In this document: piece by piece, positions 1-5,784 of the stretch
How the letters are laid out: the number at the start of each line of letters is the position of its first letter
Position numbering within the stretch: the first letter of the stretch is position 1
DNA from: Ilumatobacteraceae bacterium
GTDB taxonomy: Bacteria; Actinomycetota; Acidimicrobiia; Acidimicrobiales; Ilumatobacteraceae
Assembly (NCBI GenBank): GCA_007117775.1
Contig: SKFX01000230.1
Span: 1 to 8,187 of the forward strand
Direction: 5' to 3'
DNA length: 8,187 nucleotides
Program-made: the position numbers and the translations under genes
Notes under the pieces: model-generated
The model's database searches: none
Seen by the model: only the letters and a program-made list of their open reading frames with translations
What the model was told of the DNA's origin: nothing

Positions 1-266
1 CCCCTTCGGGTTCGGCGATCTCCGAGGCTGAGCGGGAGCGTCGGATCGAGGCGGCGCTGGCAGCCGGCCGGTCACCGTCGGCGAATCCGGAGGCAGCCCA
101 TCTGCTCGGCCTGCGGGTGGGCGATGATGTGGTGCATCCGTCGTTCGGCGAAGGAGTGATCATCGAGATCTCCGGCGTGGGTGAGCGTGCCGAGGCGGTG
201 GTCAACTTCTCAGGTCTCGGCACCAAACACTTGGCGCTCGCATTCGCGCCGCTGCGGCGGGCCTGA
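1..266 (+). CDS. pcrA: ATP-dependent DNA helicase PcrA/UvrD, C-terminal fragment
   Basis: This is the 3' end of a gene that begins upstream of the window. The frame runs in whole codons from base 3 to the TGA at 264-266, giving about 87 residues. After a charged Glu/Arg stretch comes a segment reading GLRVGDDVVHPSFGEGVI, followed by a second half ending in VVNFSGLGTKHLALAFAPL. This matches the small Tudor-like C-terminal domain of PcrA/UvrD helicases (pattern G-D-x-V-x-H-x-x-F-G-x-G ... F ... G-x-K-x-L ... A-P-L). In the family this domain binds RNA polymerase or other repair partners, while the motor domains, missing here, unwind DNA 3' to 5' in nucleotide excision repair and fork maintenance. 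Placement upstream of sucCD and purH fits the known actinobacterial gene order. The family call is strong. PcrA rather than another UvrD-type helicase is inferred from that context. Confidence 0.85.
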   Translation, partial: PSGSAISEAERERRIEAALAAGRSPSANPEAAHLLGLRVGDDVVHPSFGEGVIIEISGVGERAEAVVNFSGLGTKHLALAFAPLRRA

Positions 267-385
267 GCGCTCATTGGACCTGAGTTCGCGTCGGGTTGGA
301 GAGTTCATCGGATCTCGGCAGATCGATGATGTGGCTCCGAGAGGAACCCGGGCGAGAGTGAGGTCGGATCGCGTTGAGATTGGGC

Positions 386-403
386 CTGGGCCGGGTGGCC
401 CAG
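386..403 (-). terminator. Hairpin just past the endonuclease stop codon, possible terminator
   Basis: CTGGGCC at 386-392 pairs perfectly with GGCCCAG at 397-403 around a four-base loop (GGGT on the plus strand). On the minus strand it begins one base after the endonuclease TGA (407-405), and it lies between the convergent ends of pcrA and the endonuclease. No T-run follows on either strand. Many actinobacterial hairpin terminators lack one, so the call is plausible but weak. The rest of 267-404 shows no other feature I can support. Confidence 0.35.
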
Positions 404-404
404 C

Positions 405-1903
405 TCAGGGTGGAGGGCGCGTGCGCGATGCGGCCTGTCGGATGGGCGATGCTCGCCCGGGTCTGGAGGCCGTCGGTTTGGCTCCAGTCTTTGACGCTGC
501 CGCAGATCCGGCCACGGTTCCAGCCTTGGATCGAGGAGTCGTCGGGCGGGCCCGGTCGGTGGTGTCGGTGGTGGTGACGTGCTGGCCATCGGGGGAGCGG
601 TAGGTCACCATCCGATCGGCGGTCATGGTCAACTGCCACCGCTCATCGTGGATCTGGTGATGGTGGCGGCTGCACACCGGCAGCAGATTGTCGAGATCCG
701 TCAGGCCATCGGACTTCCAGGCGGTGACGTGGTGCATTTCGCAGCGCTCGAAGGGCACCGTGCATGACGGGATACCGCAGGTCCGGTACATCGCTCGGAG
801 TGCGCGACGCTGTTCGCGATTCGCGCTGCGGATGGTCCGGCCATGTGCCAGACAGTGTGTGCCGGCCATGAACATCGGATGGATGTCGGCAGTGCAGCAG
901 AGCCGTCGGATGGTGTCGATCGGCAGTGGGATCCCATCGCTGAGTTCAGCGAGACCCGGTGTGTCGTGGAGGAGCGTCGCCAGATCGATGTGCACGCAGA
1001 CCTCGGGTGTGCGCTGCAGCGATGGGTGGTCGGAGTCGGTGATGAGTTGCGTGAAACCCATCGCTTCGAGTCGTCCGAAACCAATCTGGGCGTACTCCTC
1101 GCGCTGGCGCAGTGAGTTCAGGTGGGCATCGAGTGCGGCGGAGACCTTGGCGCCGGACTCGGGGTCGAGCTCGGCGCGAAGGTGGAACATCCCAGTGATG
1201 TGGTCCTGCCAGCGCCTGATGTTCGACTTGTCGCGCTGACGTTCGAGACGCTCGGTGGCCGACTCGGGAGGATTGATGGCATCGAGTGTCTGCGCGACGG
1301 CGAGTTTGAATTCGTGCAGTGACTTGTTGATGGCGATCACGAGGAGGCGTACGGCGTGGGTGTCGAATTCGGATCGGTCGGCGTCGTTGAGCGACAGCAG
1401 TGCACGCACCATGATGTCGAGGTGGGCCGAGGTGATCTCGCCGTCCACCAAGGCGTCCTCCCACTTCGGGTAGCGATCGCAGACCACCGATCGGCGAGCG
1501 CTGGCCCGTGCCCGACTGCGGTCTCGCTTGCCCTTGTTGCCGAGAACGTCGGTGGCGTCGGTCTCACCGGAGCGGCCACGGGAGCCCTGGCTCGGAGCGC
1601 CTTGGCCGCCATCACCCGGATCGGGGGAGGGTCAGCGATCTGGCGGATCCGGCGAGAGACGCCGATCTCGATCGAATCGACCCAGGAGCGAACCCGGGCA
1701 CACTCGGCCACGGCAGCCTCGAGTTCGGATCGGTCCGCCATCATCGGGTCGAACCGCACGAGGGAGGCCACGATCTTTGAAATCGAGTTGGAGGTGTCGG
1801 CACTCGGCTGCGGAGCACCACTCGAGGCACTGCCTGGTGCGGTGCTCGACGCAGTGCCGGTGACGCTCTCGCCTGCAGCGCTCACATCCTCTCGATCGAA
1901 CAT
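405..1903 (-). pseudogene. DUF222 / HNH endonuclease (13E12-repeat family), single frameshift
   Basis: Two overlapping minus-strand frames together make one DUF222-HNH protein. Frame A starts at ATG 1903 (MFDREDVSAAG...) and encodes the helical DUF222 N-terminus through residues A-D-P near 1628. Frame B is open from 1631 to the TGA at 407-405 and continues with the DUF222 body (GEITSAHLDIMVRALLSL). It ends in an HNH nuclease domain at about 618-788: Cys-x4-Cys, then C-E-M-H-H, D-N-L-L-P-V-C and R-H-H-H. The tail is basic and Pro/Ala-rich. The span is 1499 nt, one base short of 500 codons, so one lost C in the run at 1623-1627 would restore a 499-residue protein, a normal family length. If the break is real, the longest intact product is the C-terminal piece from GTG 1487 (360 residues, HNH intact). 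Family members are common, repeated actinobacterial genes, thought to be nucleases of mobile or homing character. Transcription is probably LexA-controlled (see the site at its start). Family call firm; whether it is a pseudogene or a sequencing error is open. Confidence 0.8.
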
Positions 1904-1911
1904 ATGTTCAG
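1896..1911. promoter_or_regulatory. LexA-binding SOS box over the endonuclease start codon
   Basis: Bases 1898-1909 are the perfect 12-bp palindrome GAACATATGTTC. With flanks it reads TCGAAC-ATAT-GTTCAG, agreeing with the actinobacterial/Bacillus LexA operator TCGAAC-N4-GTTCGA except at the last two bases. It covers the ATG (1903-1901, minus strand) of the DUF222-HNH gene and abuts its -10-like hexamer, so bound LexA would block initiation. In Mycobacterium tuberculosis several 13E12-family genes are LexA targets, which supports the reading. I found no second GAAC-N4-GTTC site by eye elsewhere in the window. The flavodoxin gene that diverges from here may share the region, but its own promoter was not located. 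Confidence 0.75.
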
Positions 1912-1915
1912 TATC
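1910..1915 (-). promoter_or_regulatory. Putative -10 element of the endonuclease, leaderless arrangement
   Basis: On the minus strand GATACT is followed by exactly six bases (GAACAT) and then the ATG at 1903. This is the spacing expected when transcription starts on the A of the start codon, which is common in actinobacteria. No convincing -35 is seen, and no Shine-Dalgarno sequence precedes the ATG. Both observations fit a leaderless mRNA. Confidence 0.45.
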
Positions 1916-2010
1916 ACTGGAGGGTATGACACCGACCGGAGAGGACCGGTGCTGCCGGGTTGGGCCACCCATTGAGTGTCGATGCGAACAGGTCTGCTTG
2001 ACTAGAGAGT

Positions 2011-2460
2011 GTGAAGACTGCATTACTCGTCGAGAGCCTGACGGGCAACACCTGGAAGGCCGCAGAGATGATCGCCGACAAACTCGCCCAGGAGCACTGG
2101 ACGATCACCGGCGTATCCAAGGTCCGTCAACCCGACCTTGCGTCAATCCAAGCGGCCGAGTTGGTCCTCGTGGGCACGTGGACGCACGGATTGTTCGTCG
2201 TCGGTCAAGCTCCGTGGGCGGCGGCGACGATCTCCAATCTTCCGGCGATGCGCAACAAGCACTCGGCGGTGTTCATGACCTATGCGCTCGATGCCGGCAA
2301 GAGCCTCGACAAGCTGACCGGGGCGGTCGGCGCCACAGGGGCCGATGTGATCGGTGGGCTCCTGATCAAACGCAACCACCTTGAGGCCCACACCGATGCC
2401 TTCGTGGACCGTCTGATCGCGGCGGTTGCGGATCTGGGCGAGACTGCCCGCACGCCGTGA
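2011..2460 (+). CDS. Flavodoxin-domain protein
   Basis: A 149-residue protein starting at GTG 2011. Residues 3-14 (TALLVESLTGNT) form the first beta strand and the T-x-T/L-T-G-N-T type loop that holds the FMN phosphate in flavodoxins. Residues 51-60 (LVLVGTWTHG) form the third strand with Trp57 placed where an aromatic residue stacks on the isoalloxazine ring. A further strand with AVFMTYALDAG (86-96) and a C-terminal helix complete a compact alpha/beta fold of single-domain flavodoxin length. It is expected to be a soluble FMN electron carrier or a flavodoxin-like oxidoreductase. Partner and reaction cannot be told from sequence. The alternative start signals are poor: only AGAGAG lies just upstream. 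It is divergent from the SOS-controlled endonuclease with 107 bases between, and convergent with the next gene, leaving 33 bases. Confidence 0.75.
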   Translation: MKTALLVESLTGNTWKAAEMIADKLAQEHWTITGVSKVRQPDLASIQAAELVLVGTWTHGLFVVGQAPWAAATISNLPAMRNKHSAVFMTYALDAGKSLDKLTGAVGATGADVIGGLLIKRNHLEAHTDAFVDRLIAAVADLGETARTP

Positions 2461-2493
2461 TCGACCCAGCCTGATTGACCCAGCTCGATCCGC

Positions 2494-2991
2494 TCAGTCG
2501 CTCTGATTGATGCTGCGCAGGTCCAAGAGCAGCTGCTCGCGGTTCTCGACGATCGGACGCACGCCGCTCTCGGGTGGCGACAGGTCGGTGACGTCGAGTT
2601 CGCGTCCATCGCAGTCGACGAACCTCGCCGTCCCCTGAACCTGCTCCACCGGACATGTCGGGTCGCGATCGGCCGGGTGGGCGTAGTAGACGATCCATCC
2701 CGATGCCGGGTCGTCGCCCTCGTGATTCAGCACGATCGAGCGCTCACCGCTGGTGGTGTTCAGTCCAGGCAGGAGCAGGGGGCCGTCATTGGTCACATCC
2801 TCGGCTCGGCGTTCGACCGGTCCGAGTCGCAACGTCGTCGGTGCGAGTCGCTCGGTTGTCTCGGTGCTGCCTCCTGACAATGTCGAGGCCATGATCCAGG
2901 TCACTGCGGCGATCAGTGTCAGCACCGTGATCCCGCCCAGTACCGGGACCACTGCTCGAGCGAGGGGGGAGCGCAGTTGGATACGAGCCAT
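2494..2991 (-). CDS. Membrane-anchored protein of unknown function, possible degenerate Rieske-like domain
   Basis: I do not recognise a named family. From ATG 2991 the product has 165 residues: a short basic N-terminus (MARIQLRSPLAR), one hydrophobic segment at about 13-36, then an outer domain of about 125 residues. The N-in charge pattern suggests a signal anchor with the C-terminal domain outside. The outer part holds two cysteines, Cys113 (P-T-C-P-V-E) and Cys127 (F-V-D-C-D-G-R), 14 positions apart. The order of strands and the ending D-L-x-P-P ... L-L-L-D-L recall Rieske-type domains, but the His ligands are absent, so no iron-sulfur cluster is expected. A disulfide is an alternative. 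The frame is open upstream to 3225, and ATG 3051 or GTGs at 2994 and 2997 are other possible starts. I prefer 2991 because it places the basic residues directly before the membrane segment. No clear ribosome site is seen. Confidence 0.6.
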   Translation of the reverse strand: MARIQLRSPLARAVVPVLGGITVLTLIAAVTWIMASTLSGGSTETTERLAPTTLRLGPVERRAEDVTNDGPLLLPGLNTTSGERSIVLNHEGDDPASGWIVYYAHPADRDPTCPVEQVQGTARFVDCDGRELDVTDLSPPESGVRPIVENREQLLLDLRSINQSD

Positions 2992-3159
2992 CACCACAGT
3001 CTGCCGGGCGGTTCGGTGCTCCGGGCAGCAGCGGGAACTGGTGGTGTCCATCACCGGCGGCCGGATGGTCACCGACTCATCGCCAGACCGGATCGCCTGG
3101 TCGAGACAGTGTTCCGGCGCAGGTTGCCCTTGGTTTGGAGTCCGACGAGCCGATGCGCC

Positions 3160-3165
3160 TAGTGT
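3160..3165 (+). promoter_or_regulatory. Possible -10 element of the mutase-sucCD operon
   Basis: TAGTGT fits the TANNNT pattern of actinobacterial -10 elements and stands three bases before GTG 3169 and nine before GTG 3175. A weak TTGGAG lies 19 bases upstream as a -35 candidate. The 177-base divergent space (2992-3168) must hold promoters for both neighbours. No cobalamin riboswitch pattern was seen in it, and nothing else stands out. Confidence 0.25.
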
Positions 3166-3168
3166 CAA

Positions 3169-3594
3169 GTGTTCGTGAAGCGTCCGTACCGAGTCGTCGT
3201 GGCAAAGCCGGGTCTCGATGGGCATGACCGCGGGGCCAAGACGATCACGCGGGCACTACGGGACCACGGTTTCGAGGTGATCTACACCGGCCTGCACCAG
3301 TCGCCCGAGCAGATCGCCGAGGCGGTGTTGCAGGAGGATGCCGATGCCGTCGGGCTGTCGCTGCTGTCGGGGGCGCATCTGACGCTGTTCCCACGGGTGA
3401 TGGCCGAACTGCAGAACCGTGGCCGAGATGACGTGCTGATCTTCGGAGGAGGGGTCATCCCCGATGCCGATGCCCGCACCCTGAAAGAGCAGGGTGTGGC
3501 CGAGGTGTTCGGTCCGGGGTCGTCTCTGCGCGAGATCAGCGCGTGGCTCGAAGGAGCCCTTGACGGTCTCGAGGGCGACGACGCCTCGACATGA
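3169..3594 (+). CDS. B12-binding small subunit of methylmalonyl-CoA (or related acyl-CoA) mutase
   Basis: A 141-residue stand-alone cobalamin-binding domain. Residues 11-24 read VAKPGLDGHDRGAK and contain the D-x-H-x-x-G signature, with His19 as the lower axial cobalt ligand. S-x-L follows at 64-66 (GLSLLSGAH), and the third B12 contact, G-G-G, is at 93-95 (IFGGGVIPDAD). This is the base-off/His-on pattern of class I mutases. Most methylmalonyl-CoA mutases carry this domain at the end of a chain of about 700 residues. Here it is a separate protein, as in isobutyryl-CoA or 2-hydroxyisobutyryl-CoA mutases and in some split methylmalonyl-CoA mutases, so the substrate is not settled. The large catalytic subunit is not in the window. 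The gene lies 79 bases upstream of sucC on the same strand. Succinyl-CoA synthetase would consume succinyl-CoA made by a methylmalonyl-CoA mutase, which favours that substrate. The start could be GTG 3169 or GTG 3175. Confidence 0.85.
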   Translation: MFVKRPYRVVVAKPGLDGHDRGAKTITRALRDHGFEVIYTGLHQSPEQIAEAVLQEDADAVGLSLLSGAHLTLFPRVMAELQNRGRDDVLIFGGGVIPDADARTLKEQGVAEVFGPGSSLREISAWLEGALDGLEGDDAST

Positions 3595-3627
3595 GACCAT
3601 CGACATGAGCGCATCGACCGGCGACGA
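3586..3627 (+). repeat. Three imperfect 14-base tandem repeats in the mutase-sucC spacer
   Basis: TCGACATGAGACCA (3586-3599) and TCGACATGAGCGCA (3600-3613) agree at 12 of 14 positions. A third, more diverged unit, TCGACCGGCGACGA, follows at 3614-3627. The first unit includes the mutase TGA stop (3592-3594), and each of the first two contains an ATGA. This looks like a small local duplication. Any role is unknown. Confidence 0.5.
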
Positions 3628-3670
3628 GCGATCGACAATGACGAGAGAACCATCAGACAACGAGGAGTGA
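3605..3670 (+). CDS. Candidate 21-codon minicistron leading into sucC
   Basis: ATG 3605 opens a 21-residue frame ending with TGA 3668-3670, in the same frame as sucC and one codon before its GTG. Its last two codons, GAG GAG, are also the sucC ribosome-binding site. A still shorter frame, ATG 3591 to TGA 3608, overlaps the mutase stop and this ATG by ATGA junctions. The peptide is hydrophilic, Ser/Thr/Glu-rich and resembles no family I know. Ribosomes could run from the mutase to sucC through it, but the frame may equally be chance. No own ribosome site is clear. Confidence 0.2.
   Translation: MSASTGDERSTMTREPSDNEE
3662..3667 (+). promoter_or_regulatory. Ribosome-binding site fixing the sucC start
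   Basis: GAGGAG ends six bases before GTG 3674. The in-frame TGA at 3668-3670 excludes any upstream start, so GTG 3674 is the only reasonable start for sucC. Confidence 0.7.
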
Positions 3671-3673
3671 TCA

Positions 3674-4828
3674 GTGGATCTGTTCGAGTATCAGGGCAAG
3701 CAGTACTTCGCCCGCTTCGGTATCCCGGTGAGCCCGGGCGATGTGGCGCTCACGGTCGATGACGCCGTCGAGGTGGCCGAGCGCGTCGGCTATCCGGTCG
3801 TGGTCAAGGCGCAGGTGCAGGTCGGCGGCCGCGGCAAGGCCGGTGGCATCAAGCTGGCCGATTCCACCGATGAGGTGCGCACCCACGCCGGCAATATCTT
3901 GGGCATGGACATCAAAGGCCATGTCGTCGAGCGGCTGTGGGTCGAGAAGGCGTCCGATATCGACGAGGAGTACTACGCCAGCTTCACCTTGGACCGCGCC
4001 GCCAAGAAGCATCTGCTGATGCTCTCGGCCCAGGGCGGTGTCGAGATCGAGGCGGTCGCTGAAGCTGACCCCGATGCGATCGTCAAACTGCATATCGACC
4101 CGGTCGATGGCCTCAGCACCGATGCAGCCCACCAGGCTGCCGTCGATGCCAGGATCCCTGAGCGCGCTCTCGACGGCACCGCTGACATCTTGGTGAAGCT
4201 GTATCGCTGCTTCACCGAAGGTGACTGTGACCTGGCCGAGATCAACCCGCTGATCCTCAAGCCGACCGGTGAGGTGCACGCCCTCGATGCCAAGGTGACG
4301 CTCGACTCCAACGCTGCGTTCCGTCACCCCGAATGGGAGGAGTACTCGGCGACCGAGGTGCTCGACGAACGCGAACAACTCGCCAAGTCCAAAGGCCTGC
4401 AGTACATCGGTCTCGAGGGTTCGGTCGGCATCATCGCGAACGGTGCCGGTCTCGCCATGAGCACCCTCGACGTGGTCAACCAGGTCGGTGGGAGCGCTGC
4501 GAACTTCCTCGATATCGGCGGAGGCGCGAATGCCGATGTGATGGCATCCGCGCTCGAGGTGATCAACTCCGATGAGAGCGTGCAGGCGATCTTCATCAAC
4601 ATCTTCGGAGGGATCACCCGTGGCGAGGAGGTCGCCAAGGGCGTCGTCGAGGCGATGGGCCGAGTTGAGCTGCGGGCGCCGATCGTGATCCGCCTCGACG
4701 GCACCAATGCCGAGGAGGGCCGCAAGATCCTCGCCGATGCCGGCCTGCCGGCGGACAAGCTGATTTCCAAACCCACCATGCTCGAAGCGGCCAATGCCGC
4801 TGTGGCCATCGCGAACGGGAGCGAGTGA
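3674..4828 (+). CDS. sucC: Succinyl-CoA synthetase (succinate-CoA ligase) beta subunit
   Basis: 384 residues, normal for the family. The enzyme interconverts succinyl-CoA, nucleoside diphosphate and phosphate with succinate, nucleoside triphosphate and CoA in the cytosolic TCA cycle. The beta subunit supplies the nucleotide site (ATP-grasp) and the succinate site. The N-terminus MDLFEYQGKQYFARFGIPV is the usual one. G-R-G-K-A-G-G at 52-58 is the nucleotide-binding loop. CDLAEINPLIL at 185-195 and A-L-D-A-K at 203-207 carry the metal-binding Asn191 and Asp205. FLDIGGGAN (278-286) and NIFGGITRGEEVAKG (309-323) are the C-terminal domain motifs at the interface with SucD. ATP versus GTP preference cannot be read here. 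It follows the B12-binding mutase subunit and ends one base before sucD, so translation of the two subunits is probably coupled. Very secure identification. Confidence 0.97.
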   Translation: MDLFEYQGKQYFARFGIPVSPGDVALTVDDAVEVAERVGYPVVVKAQVQVGGRGKAGGIKLADSTDEVRTHAGNILGMDIKGHVVERLWVEKASDIDEEYYASFTLDRAAKKHLLMLSAQGGVEIEAVAEADPDAIVKLHIDPVDGLSTDAAHQAAVDARIPERALDGTADILVKLYRCFTEGDCDLAEINPLILKPTGEVHALDAKVTLDSNAAFRHPEWEEYSATEVLDEREQLAKSKGLQYIGLEGSVGIIANGAGLAMSTLDVVNQVGGSAANFLDIGGGANADVMASALEVINSDESVQAIFINIFGGITRGEEVAKGVVEAMGRVELRAPIVIRLDGTNAEEGRKILADAGLPADKLISKPTMLEAANAAVAIANGSE

Positions 4829-4829
4829 G

Positions 4830-5729
4830 ATGTCGATCTTCGTCAACCAGGACACCAAGGTCATCGTCCAGGGCCTCACCGGAGGCCAGGGCAAATACCA
4901 CGGGTTGCGCAACCGTGACTACGGCACCCAGATCGTCGCCGGTGTGACACCGGGCAAGGGCGGCCAAGACGTCGAGGGCATTCCGATCTTCGACACCGTC
5001 GCCGATGCCGTCGCCGCCACCGGCGCCAATGCATCCTTCGCGGCGGTGCCGCCCAAGTTCGCTCCCGATGCGATCCTGGAGGCCGCTGCGGCCGGGGTGG
5101 GCCTCGTGGTCTGCATCACCGAGGGGATCCCCGCCCAGGATGAGGCCAAGGTCTACAACACCTTGGTCCGCGACTATCCCAATACTCGCCTGCTCGGGCC
5201 GAACTGTCCCGGTGTCATCAGCCCCGGAAAGTGCAATATCGGCATCACCGCCGGCGAGATCGCCCAGGAACCGAGTGCGACCGGGCCCAACGTCGGCATC
5301 GTGAGCCGCTCGGGCACGTTGACGTATCAGGCGCTGTATGAGCTGAAGCAGCAGGGGATCGGTGTGTCCACCTGTGTCGGCATCGGTGGTGACCCGGTGC
5401 CCGGGACCAGCTTCGTCGACTGTCTCGCAGAGTTCGAGGCCGATCCCGAGACCCACGCGATCATCCTGATCGGTGAGATCGGCGGGTCGGCTGAGGAGGA
5501 GGCAGCGGAGTTCATCCGGGCCAACGTCACCAAGCCGATGAGCGCCTACATCGCCGGTGTGACCGCACCGGCGGGCAAGAAGATGGGCCATGCCGGCGCG
5601 ATCGTGTCAGGTGGCAAGGGAACCGCTCAGGGCAAGATGGACGCACTCGCCGACGCCGGTGTCAGAGTCGGACTCAATCCGACCGAGGCCGGCGAACGTA
5701 TGGCTGAGATCGTCGCTCGACTGGGCTGA
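4830..5729 (+). CDS. sucD: Succinyl-CoA synthetase (succinate-CoA ligase) alpha subunit
   Basis: 299 residues from ATG 4830. GGGAG at 4817-4821, eight bases upstream, is the ribosome site. An in-frame ATG at 4794 lies inside sucC and is not used, because family proteins begin at MSIFVNQDTKVIVQGLTG. The alpha subunit binds CoA and carries the phosphorylated histidine. GLTGGQGKYHG at 15-25 is in the N-terminal Rossmann CoA-binding domain. LLGPNCPGVISPG at 121-133 and GGDPVPGTSFVDCL at 186-199 are conserved ligase motifs. GEIGGSAEEEAAEFI at 215-229 is the subunit-contact helix. KMGHAGAIVSGGKGTAQGK at 251-269 holds the active-site His254, equivalent to the phosphohistidine of Escherichia coli SucD. 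All key residues are present. The gene closes the operon and converges on the next gene with 55 bases between, which hold no convincing terminator. Confidence 0.97.
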   Translation: MSIFVNQDTKVIVQGLTGGQGKYHGLRNRDYGTQIVAGVTPGKGGQDVEGIPIFDTVADAVAATGANASFAAVPPKFAPDAILEAAAAGVGLVVCITEGIPAQDEAKVYNTLVRDYPNTRLLGPNCPGVISPGKCNIGITAGEIAQEPSATGPNVGIVSRSGTLTYQALYELKQQGIGVSTCVGIGGDPVPGTSFVDCLAEFEADPETHAIILIGEIGGSAEEEAAEFIRANVTKPMSAYIAGVTAPAGKKMGHAGAIVSGGKGTAQGKMDALADAGVRVGLNPTEAGERMAEIVARLG

Positions 5730-5784
5730 ACCTGACGGACTGTTGCTGCGGGCTCCGCTCACTCTCATGCGCCGGTTCAACGCG

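Noticed and set aside
1620..1634. Programmed -1 ribosomal frameshift as the explanation for the split endonuclease
   Set aside because: CCCTCCCCCG is not a standard X-XXY-YYZ slippery heptamer, no obvious downstream stimulatory structure was seen, and such programming is not known to me in DUF222-HNH genes. A one-base deletion or sequence error is simpler.
1998..2003. TTGACT as a -35 box before the flavodoxin
   Set aside because: It lies only seven bases from the start codon, so any matching -10 would fall inside the gene.
1356..2384. 342-codon plus-strand open frame across the endonuclease and flavodoxin
   Set aside because: It runs antisense to the DUF222 frame and out of frame through the flavodoxin gene, both of which have clear family motifs.
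2459..2490. Inverted repeat GATCGA/TCGATC between the flavodoxin and the anchored protein
   Set aside because: Six-base stem with a 20-base loop and no T-run, too weak for a terminator. The GACCCAGC direct repeats inside it are also short.
2992..3168. Cobalamin riboswitch ahead of the B12-binding subunit
   Set aside because: The spacer is too short for a full B12 riboswitch together with two promoters, and I saw no B12-box-like conserved sequence.
3671..4912. 413-codon minus-strand open frame antisense to sucC
   Set aside because: It mirrors the strongly conserved sucC frame. GC-rich third-position bias opens the opposite strand, and the translation has no recognisable domain.
4614..5591. 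325-codon minus-strand open frame antisense to sucC/sucD
   Set aside because: A shadow of sucD and the end of sucC, with no family motifs and no start signals.
5727..5779. TGAACC/GGTTCA inverted repeat, with a GCGG/CCGC mini-hairpin inside, after sucD
   Set aside because: The outer loop is about 41 bases and the inner stem only four pairs. Not convincing as a terminator for the convergent genes.
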